From Stenotrophomonas daejeonensis (lineage in GTDB: Bacteria > Pseudomonadota > Gammaproteobacteria > Xanthomonadales > Xanthomonadaceae), in the NCBI RefSeq assembly GCF_001431505.1, contig NZ_LDJP01000022.1, forward strand, positions 1 to 64,000: DNA of 64,000 nucleotides, in the 5' to 3' direction. The notes beneath the pieces were generated by a model, which had not been told where the DNA came from, did not search any database, and saw only the letters and a list, made by a program, of their open reading frames with translations. Below, piece by piece: positions 46,939 through 55,723 of the stretch (position 1 is its first letter; each line of letters begins with the position of its first letter). The position numbers were made by a program, and so were the translations under genes.

Positions 46939-48162
46939 TCACCCCGCCTTGCCGAATACCAGCGAGCAGTTGTTGCCGCCGAAGCCGAAGGAATTGTTCA
47001 TCGCATGGCCGATGTCCGCGTGCGCGTTGTCGAACCGGATCTGCGGGCCGCAGGCCGGGTCGGCGACCTCGCTGTTGAGCGTGCCCGGCAGCAGGCCGTC
47101 GGACAGGGCCAGCAGCGCGAACACCGATTCGACGATGCCGGCCGCGCCCAGCGTGTGCCCGGTCCAGCCCTTGGTCGAACTGGCGTGCAATGACGGCGGG
47201 AACAACGCGGCCACCGCCGCCGCCTCGATGCCGTCGTTGGCCGGGGTCGAGGTGCCGTGCAGGTTGAGGTAGCCCACCTGCATGGCGTCCAGGCCGGCGC
47301 CGTGCAGCGCCCGTTGCATCGCCAGGCGGGCGCCCAGGCCTTGCGGGTGCGGCGCCGACATGTGGTGGGCGTCGCTGGATTCGCCGTAGCCGTGCAGTTG
47401 CAGCGCGGTGTCCGGGCCGGCGCCGGCGCGTTCCAGCACGGCGTAGCCGCCGCCTTCGCCCAGCGACAGCCCATTGCGGCGGGCATCGAACGGCCGACAG
47501 GGATCGTTGGCGACCAGCTGCAGCGAATGGAAGCCGAACAGCACGCTGCCGCACAGTGTGTCGACGCCACCCACCAGCGCGGCATCGGCGAAGCCGGCGT
47601 GGATCAGGCGCGCCGCCTGCGCGAACACCTTGGCGCTTGACGAGCAGGCGGTGGCCACGGTCACGCACGGCCCGCGCAGCCCGGTGGCGGCCTGCACGAA
47701 GTCGCCCGGCGCGTGCGGGGTATGGATGCGCGGGCGCCGCAGGTCCGGCGGGAAGCACGCCACGTCGTCGGCACCGGCCTGCAGGTGCGCGTAGGCCTCC
47801 TCGGTGGCGCCGATGCTGGAGGTGGACGTGCCCATCACCACCGCCACGCGGCCGGCGCCGTGGCGGGCGATGACACCGGCCAGCGCATCGAGCAGGCCGT
47901 CCTGCTGCAGCGCCAGCCACGCCAGCGCGTTGTTGCGGCAGGCGAAGCCGGACAGGGCCGGTGGCAGCACCACGTCCTCCACGCCCTCGACGCGGCCGAT
48001 CCAGCAGTCCAGCGGGTCGCTGCCGAAATCGTTGCGGCGCAGCCCGCTGCGGCGTTGCGCCAGCGCCCGGCGCTGCGCATCCAGCCCGGCGCCCAGTGCG
48101 GTGGTGGCACTGTGCGCGAGGATGTTCAGCGGGAGCTGGCGCGGGGACGGAGCGGCGGTCAC
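46939..48162 (-). CDS. Aryl-polyene 3-oxoacyl-ACP synthase
   Basis: A 407-residue FabF-like ketosynthase with the full triad: Cys173 (TVATACSSSAKVF), His302 (LNLHGTSTPANDG) and His336 (STKGWTGHTLGAAG). NNSFGFGGNNCSLVFG marks the end. It condenses malonyl-ACP units with the aryl starter. GTG 48162 is preferred; the upstream frame to 48372 is atypical and overlaps the divergent ycgL leader. First gene of the minus-strand operon. Confidence 0.92.
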   Translation of the reverse strand: MTAAPSPRQLPLNILAHSATTALGAGLDAQRRALAQRRSGLRRNDFGSDPLDCWIGRVEGVEDVVLPPALSGFACRNNALAWLALQQDGLLDALAGVIARHGAGRVAVVMGTSTSSIGATEEAYAHLQAGADDVACFPPDLRRPRIHTPHAPGDFVQAATGLRGPCVTVATACSSSAKVFAQAARLIHAGFADAALVGGVDTLCGSVLFGFHSLQLVANDPCRPFDARRNGLSLGEGGGYAVLERAGAGPDTALQLHGYGESSDAHHMSAPHPQGLGARLAMQRALHGAGLDAMQVGYLNLHGTSTPANDGIEAAAVAALFPPSLHASSTKGWTGHTLGAAGIVESVFALLALSDGLLPGTLNSEVADPACGPQIRFDNAHADIGHAMNNSFGFGGNNCSLVFGKAG

Positions 48163-48370
48163 GCGGTTTTCCGGGGCCTGGACGGGGCGCGAGTATATCG
48201 GTGCGCCGTCCGCCGCATGGCTCCATGCCGGCATACCGACGTCGGCGTCTTGATGAAAATGAATGAAGCTTCGCCGAAGAAGGCGGCCGCTGCGGGCACA
48301 AATGCCTTTCGCCTGCGTCGGCTTTCCGACACAATCCTGCGTATTCCCAAGCAGGGCAAAGCCCGCGGGC

Positions 48371-48646
48371 ATGCAAGCCTACGTTTACAAGAGCCAACGC
48401 AAGCAGGACACCTACGTCTACCTTGCCAAGCGCGATGATTTCGACGCGATCCCGCCCACGCTCGGTGCCACGCTGGCACCGTTCAGCTTCGTGCTGGAGG
48501 TCGCCCTGACCCCGGAGCGGCGCCTGGCCCAGGCCGACGCCGCGCTGGTGCGCGCCAACCTGGCCGAGCGCGGCTTCCACCTGCAGTTGCCGCCGCAGCC
48601 GCTGGCGCCGGTGAAGATCGCCCGCATCGACGGCCGCGATGACTGA
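48371..48646 (+). CDS. YcgL-domain protein
   Basis: A 91-residue cytoplasmic protein, full length for Ycg[51 protein letters not shown]. Function unknown. ATG 48371 is set by the conserved MQAYVYKS start. Its end overlaps the ankyrin gene by 8 bases. An ACACAAT -10-like box lies about 40 bases upstream. Confidence 0.9.
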   Translation: MQAYVYKSQRKQDTYVYLAKRDDFDAIPPTLGATLAPFSFVLEVALTPERRLAQADAALVRANLAERGFHLQLPPQPLAPVKIARIDGRDD

Positions 48647-51600
48647 CCCGCTGCGTACCCGTGCCGCCGGTGCGCTGGCCGCCGGCGCGCTGCTTGCCCT
48701 CGTCGCCGGGTTCGGTGGTGCGGCCGCCGCCGTGTGCGGCCTGCTGGCGCAACCCGCGTTTGCCTTGGGCGTGTCGTGGTGGCGGCGTACGCGTGCCGCC
48801 ACCGCGCCGGCCGCGTTGTTCAAGCATGAATTGCCGGCCCTGCTGGCGGTGTGGGCCGGCGGCGTACTGCTGCTGGCACTGCTGGTGTCGTGGCCGCTGC
48901 GGGCGCTGCGCGACAGCGGCAGCCTGCCGGCGGTGCTGGCAGTGAGCGTGGCGGTGAGCATCGCGGTGCTGGCGCTGTGGCGCAGCTGGCCGTTGTGGCA
49001 GGCGCTGGAGCGCGAGGGTGGCACGTTGCGCGCGCAGGGGCAGGCGCTGTCGGCGCGTGGCATGGAAAGCTGGCACGGGCTGGGCGCGGCGCTGGCGTTG
49101 CTGGCGCTGTGCGCGGCGGTGTTCGTACCGGCCTGGCCGGGCCTGCTCGGCACCGGCTGGCAGTGGCCGCTGGCGATCGCCACCGCGCTGCTGTCGCCGG
49201 TGCTGCACGGCGTGCTGCAACGGCTGCCCAGCGCGCCGCCGGCGCCGGTTGCCGAGGCGCCGGTATTCGATCCCTTCGCCGAGCCGCTGGCCGAGCCGGC
49301 GCCGCTGGAACCGCTGGCGCAGCACGAACTGCTGCCGCAGCTGTACGACGCCGCGCGCGGTGGCCGCGTCGACCGCGCATTGCAGTTGCTGGACGCTGGC
49401 GCCGATCCGCATGCGCTGCCGCCGGACGACTCGCGCGACCAGCGCAGCCTGGCGGTGCTGGCCGCGGTGTTGCCGGACCTGCGCCTGCTGCGCGCGCTGA
49501 TTGGCCGCGGCGTCGACGTGAACCTGGCCCACCGCGGCATGACCCCGCTGCTGGCCGCTACCCGCGACAGCTGGCACGGCCGCCCGGAAGCGGTGATGAC
49601 CCTGCTGGCCAACGGCGCCGACCCGCGCGCCACCGACGCCGACGGCAACACTCCGCTGCACCACGCCGCGCGCAGTTCCGACCCTGGCGTGGCCGCGCTG
49701 CTGCGCGATGCCGCCGCGCAGATCGACGCGCTCAACCACGACGGCCACAGCCCGTTGGCGGTGGCCTGCCAGAGCGGCAACTGGCGGCTGGCCAAGTTCC
49801 TGCTCGAACGCGGCGCCAAGGTGGAGCCGGCCGATGGCGTGCCGGTGCTGGTGCCTGCCGCCGCCACCGAGGACGACGACCCGGCCGGCGTGCAGCTGCT
49901 GCTCAAGCACAAGGCACGGCTGGACGCGCGCGACCGTCGCCGCCGCAGCGCACTGCACGAGGCCGCGCTGGCCGGGCATGCCGAGATCGTCGAGGTCCTG
50001 CTCAACGCCGGCGCCAACATCGAACCGCGCGACGCCGCCGGCCGCACGCCGTGGCTGGACGCCGCCGCGCAGGCCCATGCCGGCGTGCTCGAACGCCTGC
50101 TCGCGCACCGGCCCGACGTCAACGCCGTCGATGGCGAAGGCAACAACGCGCTGCTGCTGGCCTGCCGCGCCGAGCAGGTCGGCGCGACGCTGGTGCGCTG
50201 GCTGCTCGAACTGGGCGTCGCCCGCGACGTGGCCGCCGCCGATGGCCGCCGCGCCATCGACCATGCCGCCGCCGCCGGGCGCTGGAGCATCGTCGCGCTG
50301 CTCGACCCGGACTATCCGCTGCCGGTCGCGGTCAGCGACGCGCAGGCCAATGGCGAAAGCGACGGCGCCGCCACGCCATCGCCGCTGAGCGACCGCGCCC
50401 CGCTGGAATTGCTGCGCGAAGCGCTGGCCTTCGGCAACATCGATGGCATGCGCTCGATGGCGCAGCTGTGCACGCCGGCCGAACTGGGCGGCCTGCTGCA
50501 CGACCCCGAACTGGCGTTGCAACCGTGCGTGGTGGACTGGTTGCTGCAGCACGACATCGCGCTGGAACAGCAGGATGCCTGCGGCGACACGCCAATGTTC
50601 GCGCTGCTGGCGCGTGGCGTGGATGCCATCCCGACCCTGCAGGTGCTGCTGCGGCATGGCGTGTCGCCGGCCGGCCGCGGCGGGCTCGGCCGCCTGCTCG
50701 CCGCCTGCGCGCGCCACGACCACGGCTCGCGCGGTACCGAGCAGTTCGCGCTGGAACTGCTGGAGCGCGGCGCCGACCCGTTCGGTGCTTCGCCGGCCGG
50801 CGACCCGCCGCTGGCGCTGGCCGTGCGCCTGGGCTGGCTGAAACTGCAGCAGGCGTTGCTGGCGCTGGGCGTGGACCGCGAGGCGCGCGACAGTCATGGC
50901 ATGACCGCCTTGCACCTGGCCACCGCACTGGCACGCGAGGCCTCGCTGAAACTGCTGGTGATGCAGGGCGCCTCGCCGGACGCGCGCGCCGCAGACGGCC
51001 AGACCCCGCTCGGCGTGGCCCTGTCCAGCGGCCGCCGCGACCTGGCCGACTGGCTGGACTGGCGCGGCTGGCCGTTGCCGCTGCGCGCGCTGCGCGAGGC
51101 CGACGTGCCGGCCGCGGCGATGGCCGGCGACGCCGACGCAGTGCGCCGCCTGCTCGACCTCGGCCTGCCGGTGGACGCCACCGATGCGCAGGGCTGCACC
51201 GGCCTGCTGCGCGCGGCCGGCGGCGGCCATGCCGCGGCGGTGGACCTGCTGCTGGCGCGCGGCGCCGACCCGCAGCACGCCGCCGCCAGTGGCGCCACGC
51301 CGTTGTCGGCGGCGGTGAGCATGCGCCAGGGCGGCATCGTCACCGCGCTGCTCGATGCTGGTGCGCACATCGACCACCGCCTGCCCGGCGGCGTCACCGT
51401 GCTGATGCTGGCCGCCGCGCTGGGCCTGCCGGACATCGTCGCCAAGCTGCTGACCGCCGGCGCCGACGTGCATGCCGGCGACGACCAGCACCTGGCGCCG
51501 TTGCACTGCGCCGCGCTGTATGGCTTCACCGCGCGCGACCGCTCGCGCCTGCTGGCGCTGCTGGACACCCTGCTGCTGGCCGGCGCCGAACCCGACCAGC

Positions 51601-51959
51601 CCGCCGCCGGTACCGTCACCCCGTTGCTGCTGTTGCTGGGCGCGCGCGCCGAACCCGGCACCGCCTGCGACGAGCAGGTGGTGCTGGCCGCGGTCGAGCG
51701 CCTGCTCGACGAGGACGTGGCGCTGGACGTGCGCGACCCGCGCGGCTTCGGCCCGCTGCACCTGGCCGCGCTGCATGGCCTGCCGCTGCTGGTGCAGAGC
51801 CTGCTGCGCGCCGGTGCCGACCCGGACGCCCGCGACAACCTCAACCGCAGCCCGCGCGAGATCGCGGTGATGCGCGGTTTCGTCGACATCGCCGGCGCCT
51901 TCGAGCCGGCGGTGCCGGGCGTGTCGTCGATGGCCCGCTTCCTGCGCGACCGGGGCTGA
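48639..51959 (+). CDS. Membrane-anchored ankyrin-repeat protein
   Basis: A 1106-residue protein. Residues 1-200 hold four to five hydrophobic helices ([67 protein letters not shown]). The rest is built from about 20 ankyrin repeats, some typical ([60 protein letters not shown]) and others degenerate, with two or three linker regions. It is probably an inner-membrane scaffold with a cytoplasmic ankyrin body. Partner and role unknown. ATG 48639 overlaps ycgL. Confidence 0.92.
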   Translation: MTDPLRTRAAGALAAGALLALVAGFGGAAAAVCGLLAQPAFALGVSWWRRTRAATAPAALFKHELPALLAVWAGGVLLLALLVSWPLRALRDSGSLPAVLAVSVAVSIAVLALWRSWPLWQALEREGGTLRAQGQALSARGMESWHGLGAALALLALCAAVFVPAWPGLLGTGWQWPLAIATALLSPVLHGVLQRLPSAPPAPVAEAPVFDPFAEPLAEPAPLEPLAQHELLPQLYDAARGGRVDRALQLLDAGADPHALPPDDSRDQRSLAVLAAVLPDLRLLRALIGRGVDVNLAHRGMTPLLAATRDSWHGRPEAVMTLLANGADPRATDADGNTPLHHAARSSDPGVAALLRDAAAQIDALNHDGHSPLAVACQSGNWRLAKFLLERGAKVEPADGVPVLVPAAATEDDDPAGVQLLLKHKARLDARDRRRRSALHEAALAGHAEIVEVLLNAGANIEPRDAAGRTPWLDAAAQAHAGVLERLLAHRPDVNAVDGEGNNALLLACRAEQVGATLVRWLLELGVARDVAAADGRRAIDHAAAAGRWSIVALLDPDYPLPVAVSDAQANGESDGAATPSPLSDRAPLELLREALAFGNIDGMRSMAQLCTPAELGGLLHDPELALQPCVVDWLLQHDIALEQQDACGDTPMFALLARGVDAIPTLQVLLRHGVSPAGRGGLGRLLAACARHDHGSRGTEQFALELLERGADPFGASPAGDPPLALAVRLGWLKLQQALLALGVDREARDSHGMTALHLATALAREASLKLLVMQGASPDARAADGQTPLGVALSSGRRDLADWLDWRGWPLPLRALREADVPAAAMAGDADAVRRLLDLGLPVDATDAQGCTGLLRAAGGGHAAAVDLLLARGADPQHAAASGATPLSAAVSMRQGGIVTALLDAGAHIDHRLPGGVTVLMLAAALGLPDIVAKLLTAGADVHAGDDQHLAPLHCAALYGFTARDRSRLLALLDTLLLAGAEPDQPAAGTVTPLLLLLGARAEPGTACDEQVVLAAVERLLDEDVALDVRDPRGFGPLHLAALHGLPLLVQSLLRAGADPDARDNLNRSPREIAVMRGFVDIAGAFEPAVPGVSSMARFLRDRG

Positions 51960-51971
51960 GCCATTGAATCC

Positions 51972-52085
51972 GTAGCTGCGGGGCTTGCCCCGCAGGCCTT
52001 GAACCCACCGCGACGGGAAGCCCCGTACCGGGCAAGCCCGGCATCCGCGATTCCCGATGGGTGCCGACCGTTGGTCGGCACGGCC
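51972..52085. repeat. GTAG palindrome element and related hairpins
   Basis: GTAGCTGCGGGGCTTGCCCC starts at 51972 and forms a palindrome; weaker palindromes (CCGGGCAAGCCCGG; TGCCGACCGTTGGTCGGCA) follow to 52085. It lies between the convergent ankyrin and antiporter genes, the same setting as the related element at 62865. Confidence 0.75.
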
Positions 52086-52146
52086 CCTTGCATTGAACTC
52101 TCCCGCCGCCCGAGCAACGGTCGGGCGCCAGCGTAGCGATTGCGGG

Positions 52147-53946
52147 TTATTCGTTTTGCGGCGCCGCGTCGCTATCGCCGACGTCGGCCTCGAACAGGTG
52201 CATCAGGTCGGCGCGGGCGTCGCGCGAGGTCTGGATCACCGCCGCTTCGTCGTCGTAGACCAGGTGCTGGGCCTTGAGCAGCTTCTCGTCGTGCTCGCGG
52301 AAGCGGCGCACGTGCTCGCGCGCGGTGCTTTCGGGAATGCCCAGCGAGGTCAGCACGCGCTCGCTGATTTCGAGGCTGGAGCCGAACACCTCGCGGAACG
52401 GTTCGGCCGACATGTCCATCAGCTTCCACGCGTGCTGGCGGTTGCGGGCGCGCGCCAGTACCCGGGCCTGCGGGTACAACCGGCGCACCAGCCGCACCGC
52501 GCGCAGGTTGGTGTCCGGGTCGTCCATCGCCATCACGAACACGCGGATCTGCTCGCCGCCGGCCGCGCGCAGCACCTCCGGGCGCGAAGGGTCGCCGTAG
52601 TAGAGGTGGTTGCCGAAGCGGCGCAGGTCCTCGACCGTCCCCGGATCCGATTCCAGCGCCACGAACGGGATGCGCTGCGCGGTCAGCAGGCGCGCGACGA
52701 TCTGGCCGAAGCGGCCCATGCCGGCGATCAGCACCTGCGGGTGTTGTGCCTGCGCCTCGCGCATGTCGTCCGCTGCGGGCGTGGGCGCCACACCCGGTAC
52801 CCGCGACTTCAGCAGGTGCTTGAGGCCGATCATCAGCAGCGGGGTCAGCGCCATCGACAGGCCGACGATGGCCACCAGCCGGTCGTGGTCGGCGTGGTTG
52901 AGCAGCTTGACCCGCTCGGCCTCGTTGAACACCACGAAGGCGAATTCGCCGCCCAGCCAAAGCACGCTGCCCAACATCAACGCGCTGCGCAGCGGCAGCC
53001 GCGCGGCCAGCCCGACCAGCAGCAGGATGCCGAACTTGACCAGCAGCAGCGTGGCCACGCCGATGGCGATCAACGCCGGCTCGGCGGCGACGCGGTCCAG
53101 GTCGATGCCCATGCCCACGGCGATGAAGAACAAGCCCAGCAGCAGGCCCTTGAACGGCTCGATCTGCGCTTCGATCTCGTGGCGGAATTCCGAATCGGCC
53201 AGCAGCACGCCGGCCAGGAACGCGCCGAGGCTGGCGCTCAGCCCGGCCGTCTGCATCAGCCATGCCGTGCCCAGCACCACCAGCAGCGCGCTGGCGGTGA
53301 ACACCTCCGGCATGCGCGTGCGCGCCACGCTGCGGAACAGGTAGCGCAGCAGCGGCCGCCCGAGCAGGATCACCAGCGCCAGCGCGCCCAGCGCGGCGGC
53401 GGCGTTCTGCCAGGTCAGGGTGGCGTTGCGGATGCCGCCCAACAGCGGGATGGCAGCCAGCAACGGGATCGCCGCCAGGTCCTGGAACAGCAGGATGGCG
53501 AAGCCGAAGCGGCCGTGGTCGCTGTTCAGCGCCTTGTGCTCGGACAGCAGCTGCAACCCCACCGCGGTGGAGGACAGCGCCAGCGCGGTGCCGACCACCA
53601 GCGCGCTCTTCCAGTGGAAGTGGTACAGCAGCAACAGCCCGCCCAATGCGGCGGCGCTGAGCAGTACCTGCGCGCTGCCGCCGCCGAACACCGGCCGCCG
53701 CATCACCATCAGCCGCGACGGCGACAGTTCCAGCCCGATCAGGAACAGCAGCATCACCACGCCGATCTCGGCGGCGTTGAGGATGCGCTCGGCGTCCTGC
53801 ACGAAGCCCAGCACGTGCGGCCCCAGCACCACGCCGGCGGCCAGGTAGCCGAGCACCGCGCCCAGCCCGAAACGCTTGAATACCGGTACGGCGATCACCG
53901 CCGCCAGCAGCAGTACCAGGGCCAGCTCCAGACCGCCGCCATGCAT
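52147..53946 (-). CDS. Kef-type monovalent cation:proton antiporter
   Basis: A 599-residue CPA2 protein. The N-terminal 380 residues form about 12 membrane helices (LELALVLLLAAVIAVPVFKR; LGYLAAGVVLGPHVLGF; LFLIGLELSPSRL). A TrkA-N domain (about 400-520) with VLIAGMGRFGQIVARLL binds NAD(H). It exchanges K+ or Na+ for H+. ESDPGTVEDLRRFG and YYGDPSRPEVLRAAG are typical of KefB/KefC. ATG 53946 begins the first helix. It is divergent from mgtE. Confidence 0.92.
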   Translation of the reverse strand: MHGGGLELALVLLLAAVIAVPVFKRFGLGAVLGYLAAGVVLGPHVLGFVQDAERILNAAEIGVVMLLFLIGLELSPSRLMVMRRPVFGGGSAQVLLSAAALGGLLLLYHFHWKSALVVGTALALSSTAVGLQLLSEHKALNSDHGRFGFAILLFQDLAAIPLLAAIPLLGGIRNATLTWQNAAAALGALALVILLGRPLLRYLFRSVARTRMPEVFTASALLVVLGTAWLMQTAGLSASLGAFLAGVLLADSEFRHEIEAQIEPFKGLLLGLFFIAVGMGIDLDRVAAEPALIAIGVATLLLVKFGILLLVGLAARLPLRSALMLGSVLWLGGEFAFVVFNEAERVKLLNHADHDRLVAIVGLSMALTPLLMIGLKHLLKSRVPGVAPTPAADDMREAQAQHPQVLIAGMGRFGQIVARLLTAQRIPFVALESDPGTVEDLRRFGNHLYYGDPSRPEVLRAAGGEQIRVFVMAMDDPDTNLRAVRLVRRLYPQARVLARARNRQHAWKLMDMSAEPFREVFGSSLEISERVLTSLGIPESTAREHVRRFREHDEKLLKAQHLVYDDEAAVIQTSRDARADLMHLFEADVGDSDAAPQNE

Positions 53947-54077
53947 CGGGTTCGTGCTCTCGAAAGGGAGGAAAGGGCGCCGCGCACCGCCATACGGCGG
54001 GCGATGACGAATGCGGCTATCGACGGGTGAAAGATTACCGCGCGGGCACCGGCATTGGAAAATTCACTCGGCGTTGC

Positions 54078-54106
54078 TTGACCCCCGCCGTGCCTGCCCG
54101 CAGACT
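54078..54106 (+). promoter_or_regulatory. Predicted mgtE promoter
   Basis: TTGACC (54078-54083), 17 bases, CAGACT (54101-54106). The -35 is good, the -10 fair. Transcription would start near 54113, giving a leader of about 157 bases. Confidence 0.5.
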
Positions 54107-54112
54107 CGCGCC

Positions 54113-54269
54113 GCTGCGCGGTGGACACCGCGTGGCATTCCTTCGGAGCCCACCCATGCCCAGCGACAGTAGCAGTCGATCTCGTTCGACGCCGGTGACG
54201 GCAACCGCCTGAGTGGGCCGGTTCGCCGCCACGGGCGTTGCGGTCGCACCCCCGTAAAGGCGAATCACG
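54113..54269 (+). promoter_or_regulatory. Structured mgtE leader, candidate cis-regulatory RNA
   Basis: The leader can form CGCGGTG/CACCGCG (54117-54132); a long-range stem GCCCAC (54148-54153) with GTGGGC (54213-54218) enclosing GCCG/CGGC (54191-54202); and ACGGG/CCCGT (54231-54255), which lies directly before the ribosome-binding site AAAGG (54256-54260). It does not match the M-box as I know it. A Mg2+-sensing function is speculation from the gene it precedes. Confidence 0.35.
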
Positions 54270-55640
54270 ATGAACCAGAAGCAACTCCTGCGCCGCATGG
54301 CGGACGCCGCCGCACTGAGCGCACCGCTGGCGGATTTCAACACCGCCGACGCGGTGGTGTACCTCAACCACCTCGAATCGGCGCAGGCCGCCGACACCCT
54401 GGCCGCGCTGCCGCTGCCGCGCGCGGTCAAGCTGCTGGAGGCGCCCGAGCTGCAGCGCGCCGGCGAACTGGTCGCCGCGCTGCCGCCGGCCCGCGCCGCC
54501 GCGCTGCTGGGACTGATGGCCGACGACCGCGCCACCGACATCGTCCACGAGCTGGACGAGGACGAGCGCGCGCGGCTGATCCCGCTGCTCGACCCGCAGG
54601 CGCGCCAGTCGATCCAGCTGCTGCTCGGTTTCCCGGCCAACACCGCCGGCGCGCTGATGACCACCGAGTTCGTCAGCGTGCCCGCCGACTGGACCGTGGC
54701 CCGGACCCTGCAGCACATCCGCGAGGTCGAGCGCACCCGCGAGACGGTGTACGCCATCTACGTGCTGGACCCGCACGACCAGCAGCTGCGGCAGGTGGTG
54801 ACGATGCGCCGGCTGATCACCGGTGCGCCGGACGATTCCATCCTCGCCGTGGCCCAGATCAACCCGCCGGTCACGGTCGGCCCGCTGCTGGACCAGGAAG
54901 AGGTGGCGCAGCTGATCCGCCGCCACGACCTGCTGGCGATCCCGGTGGTGGACGCGCAGCAGCGCATGCTCGGCATCGTCACCGTGGACGACATCCTCGA
55001 CGCGCTGATCGACGAATCCACCGAGGACGTGCACAAGTTCGGCGGCGTCGAGGCGCTGGACAGGCCATACATGCAGATCGGCTTCTTCGACATGATCAAG
55101 AAGCGCGCCGGCTGGCTGAGCGTGCTGTTCCTCGGCGAGATGCTCACCGCCAGCGCCATGCAGCACTACGAGGACGAACTGGCGCGCGCGGTGGTGCTGA
55201 CCCTTTTCATCCCGCTGATCATGAGTTCGGGCGGCAACTCCGGCTCGCAGGCAACCTCGCTGCTGATCCGTTCGCTGGCCCTGCACGAGCTGCGCCTGCG
55301 CGACTGGTGGAAGGTGGCCCTGCGCGAGCTGCCCACCGGCGTGGTGCTGGGTGGCATCCTCGGCCTGCTGGCCATCGTGCGCATCACCGTCTGGCAACTG
55401 GCCGGCCTGCACGATTACGGCGCGCACTGGAAGCTGCTGGCAGTGACCATCGGCGCGGCGCTGGTGGGCATCGTCACCTTCGGCTCGCTGTCCGGGTCGA
55501 TGCTGCCGTTCGTGCTCAAGCGGCTGGGCTTCGACCCGGCCAGCGCCTCGGCGCCGTTCGTGGCCACGCTGGTGGACGTGACCGGGCTGGTCATCTACTT
55601 CAGCATCGCCGCGATGATCCTCGGCGGGACGCTATTGTGA
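54270..55640 (+). CDS. mgtE: Magnesium transporter MgtE
   Basis: A 456-residue MgtE: N-terminal superhelical domain (LPLPRAVKLLEAPELQRAGE; LMADDRATDIVHELDEDERA), two CBS domains (about 145-265; FVSVPADWTVARTLQHIREV; LDQEEVAQLIRRHDLLAIPV) and a five-helix membrane part with LFIPLIMSSGGNSGSQATSL. It takes up Mg2+ and is gated by cytoplasmic Mg2+ at the CBS/N domains. The start ATG has AAAGG at 9 bases. Preceded by a structured leader; divergent from the Kef antiporter. Confidence 0.95.
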   Translation: MNQKQLLRRMADAAALSAPLADFNTADAVVYLNHLESAQAADTLAALPLPRAVKLLEAPELQRAGELVAALPPARAAALLGLMADDRATDIVHELDEDERARLIPLLDPQARQSIQLLLGFPANTAGALMTTEFVSVPADWTVARTLQHIREVERTRETVYAIYVLDPHDQQLRQVVTMRRLITGAPDDSILAVAQINPPVTVGPLLDQEEVAQLIRRHDLLAIPVVDAQQRMLGIVTVDDILDALIDESTEDVHKFGGVEALDRPYMQIGFFDMIKKRAGWLSVLFLGEMLTASAMQHYEDELARAVVLTLFIPLIMSSGGNSGSQATSLLIRSLALHELRLRDWWKVALRELPTGVVLGGILGLLAIVRITVWQLAGLHDYGAHWKLLAVTIGAALVGIVTFGSLSGSMLPFVLKRLGFDPASASAPFVATLVDVTGLVIYFSIAAMILGGTLL

Positions 55641-55723
55641 GATCACCTGCCTTTTGATCCGGCGCATCCCGCGTCCACCCGCGGCCGTGTACCTTTGACC
55701 ACGTTCCCGCCGCCGGCCCCGCG

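Noticed and set aside
46154-50290. 1378-codon minus-strand open frame
   Set aside because: Only the last 260 codons (from 46933) are the chain-length-factor-like gene; the rest is antisense to the ankyrin gene or out of frame with the ketosynthase.
48483-51776. 1097-codon minus-strand frame and another long plus-strand frame over the ankyrin gene
   Set aside because: The repeat nature and high GC of the ankyrin gene open all frames; only the 48639 frame has ankyrin motifs.
54113-54269. M-box or yybP-ykoY riboswitch before mgtE
   Set aside because: The conserved core sequences of those classes as I know them are not visible; reported instead as an unclassified structured leader.
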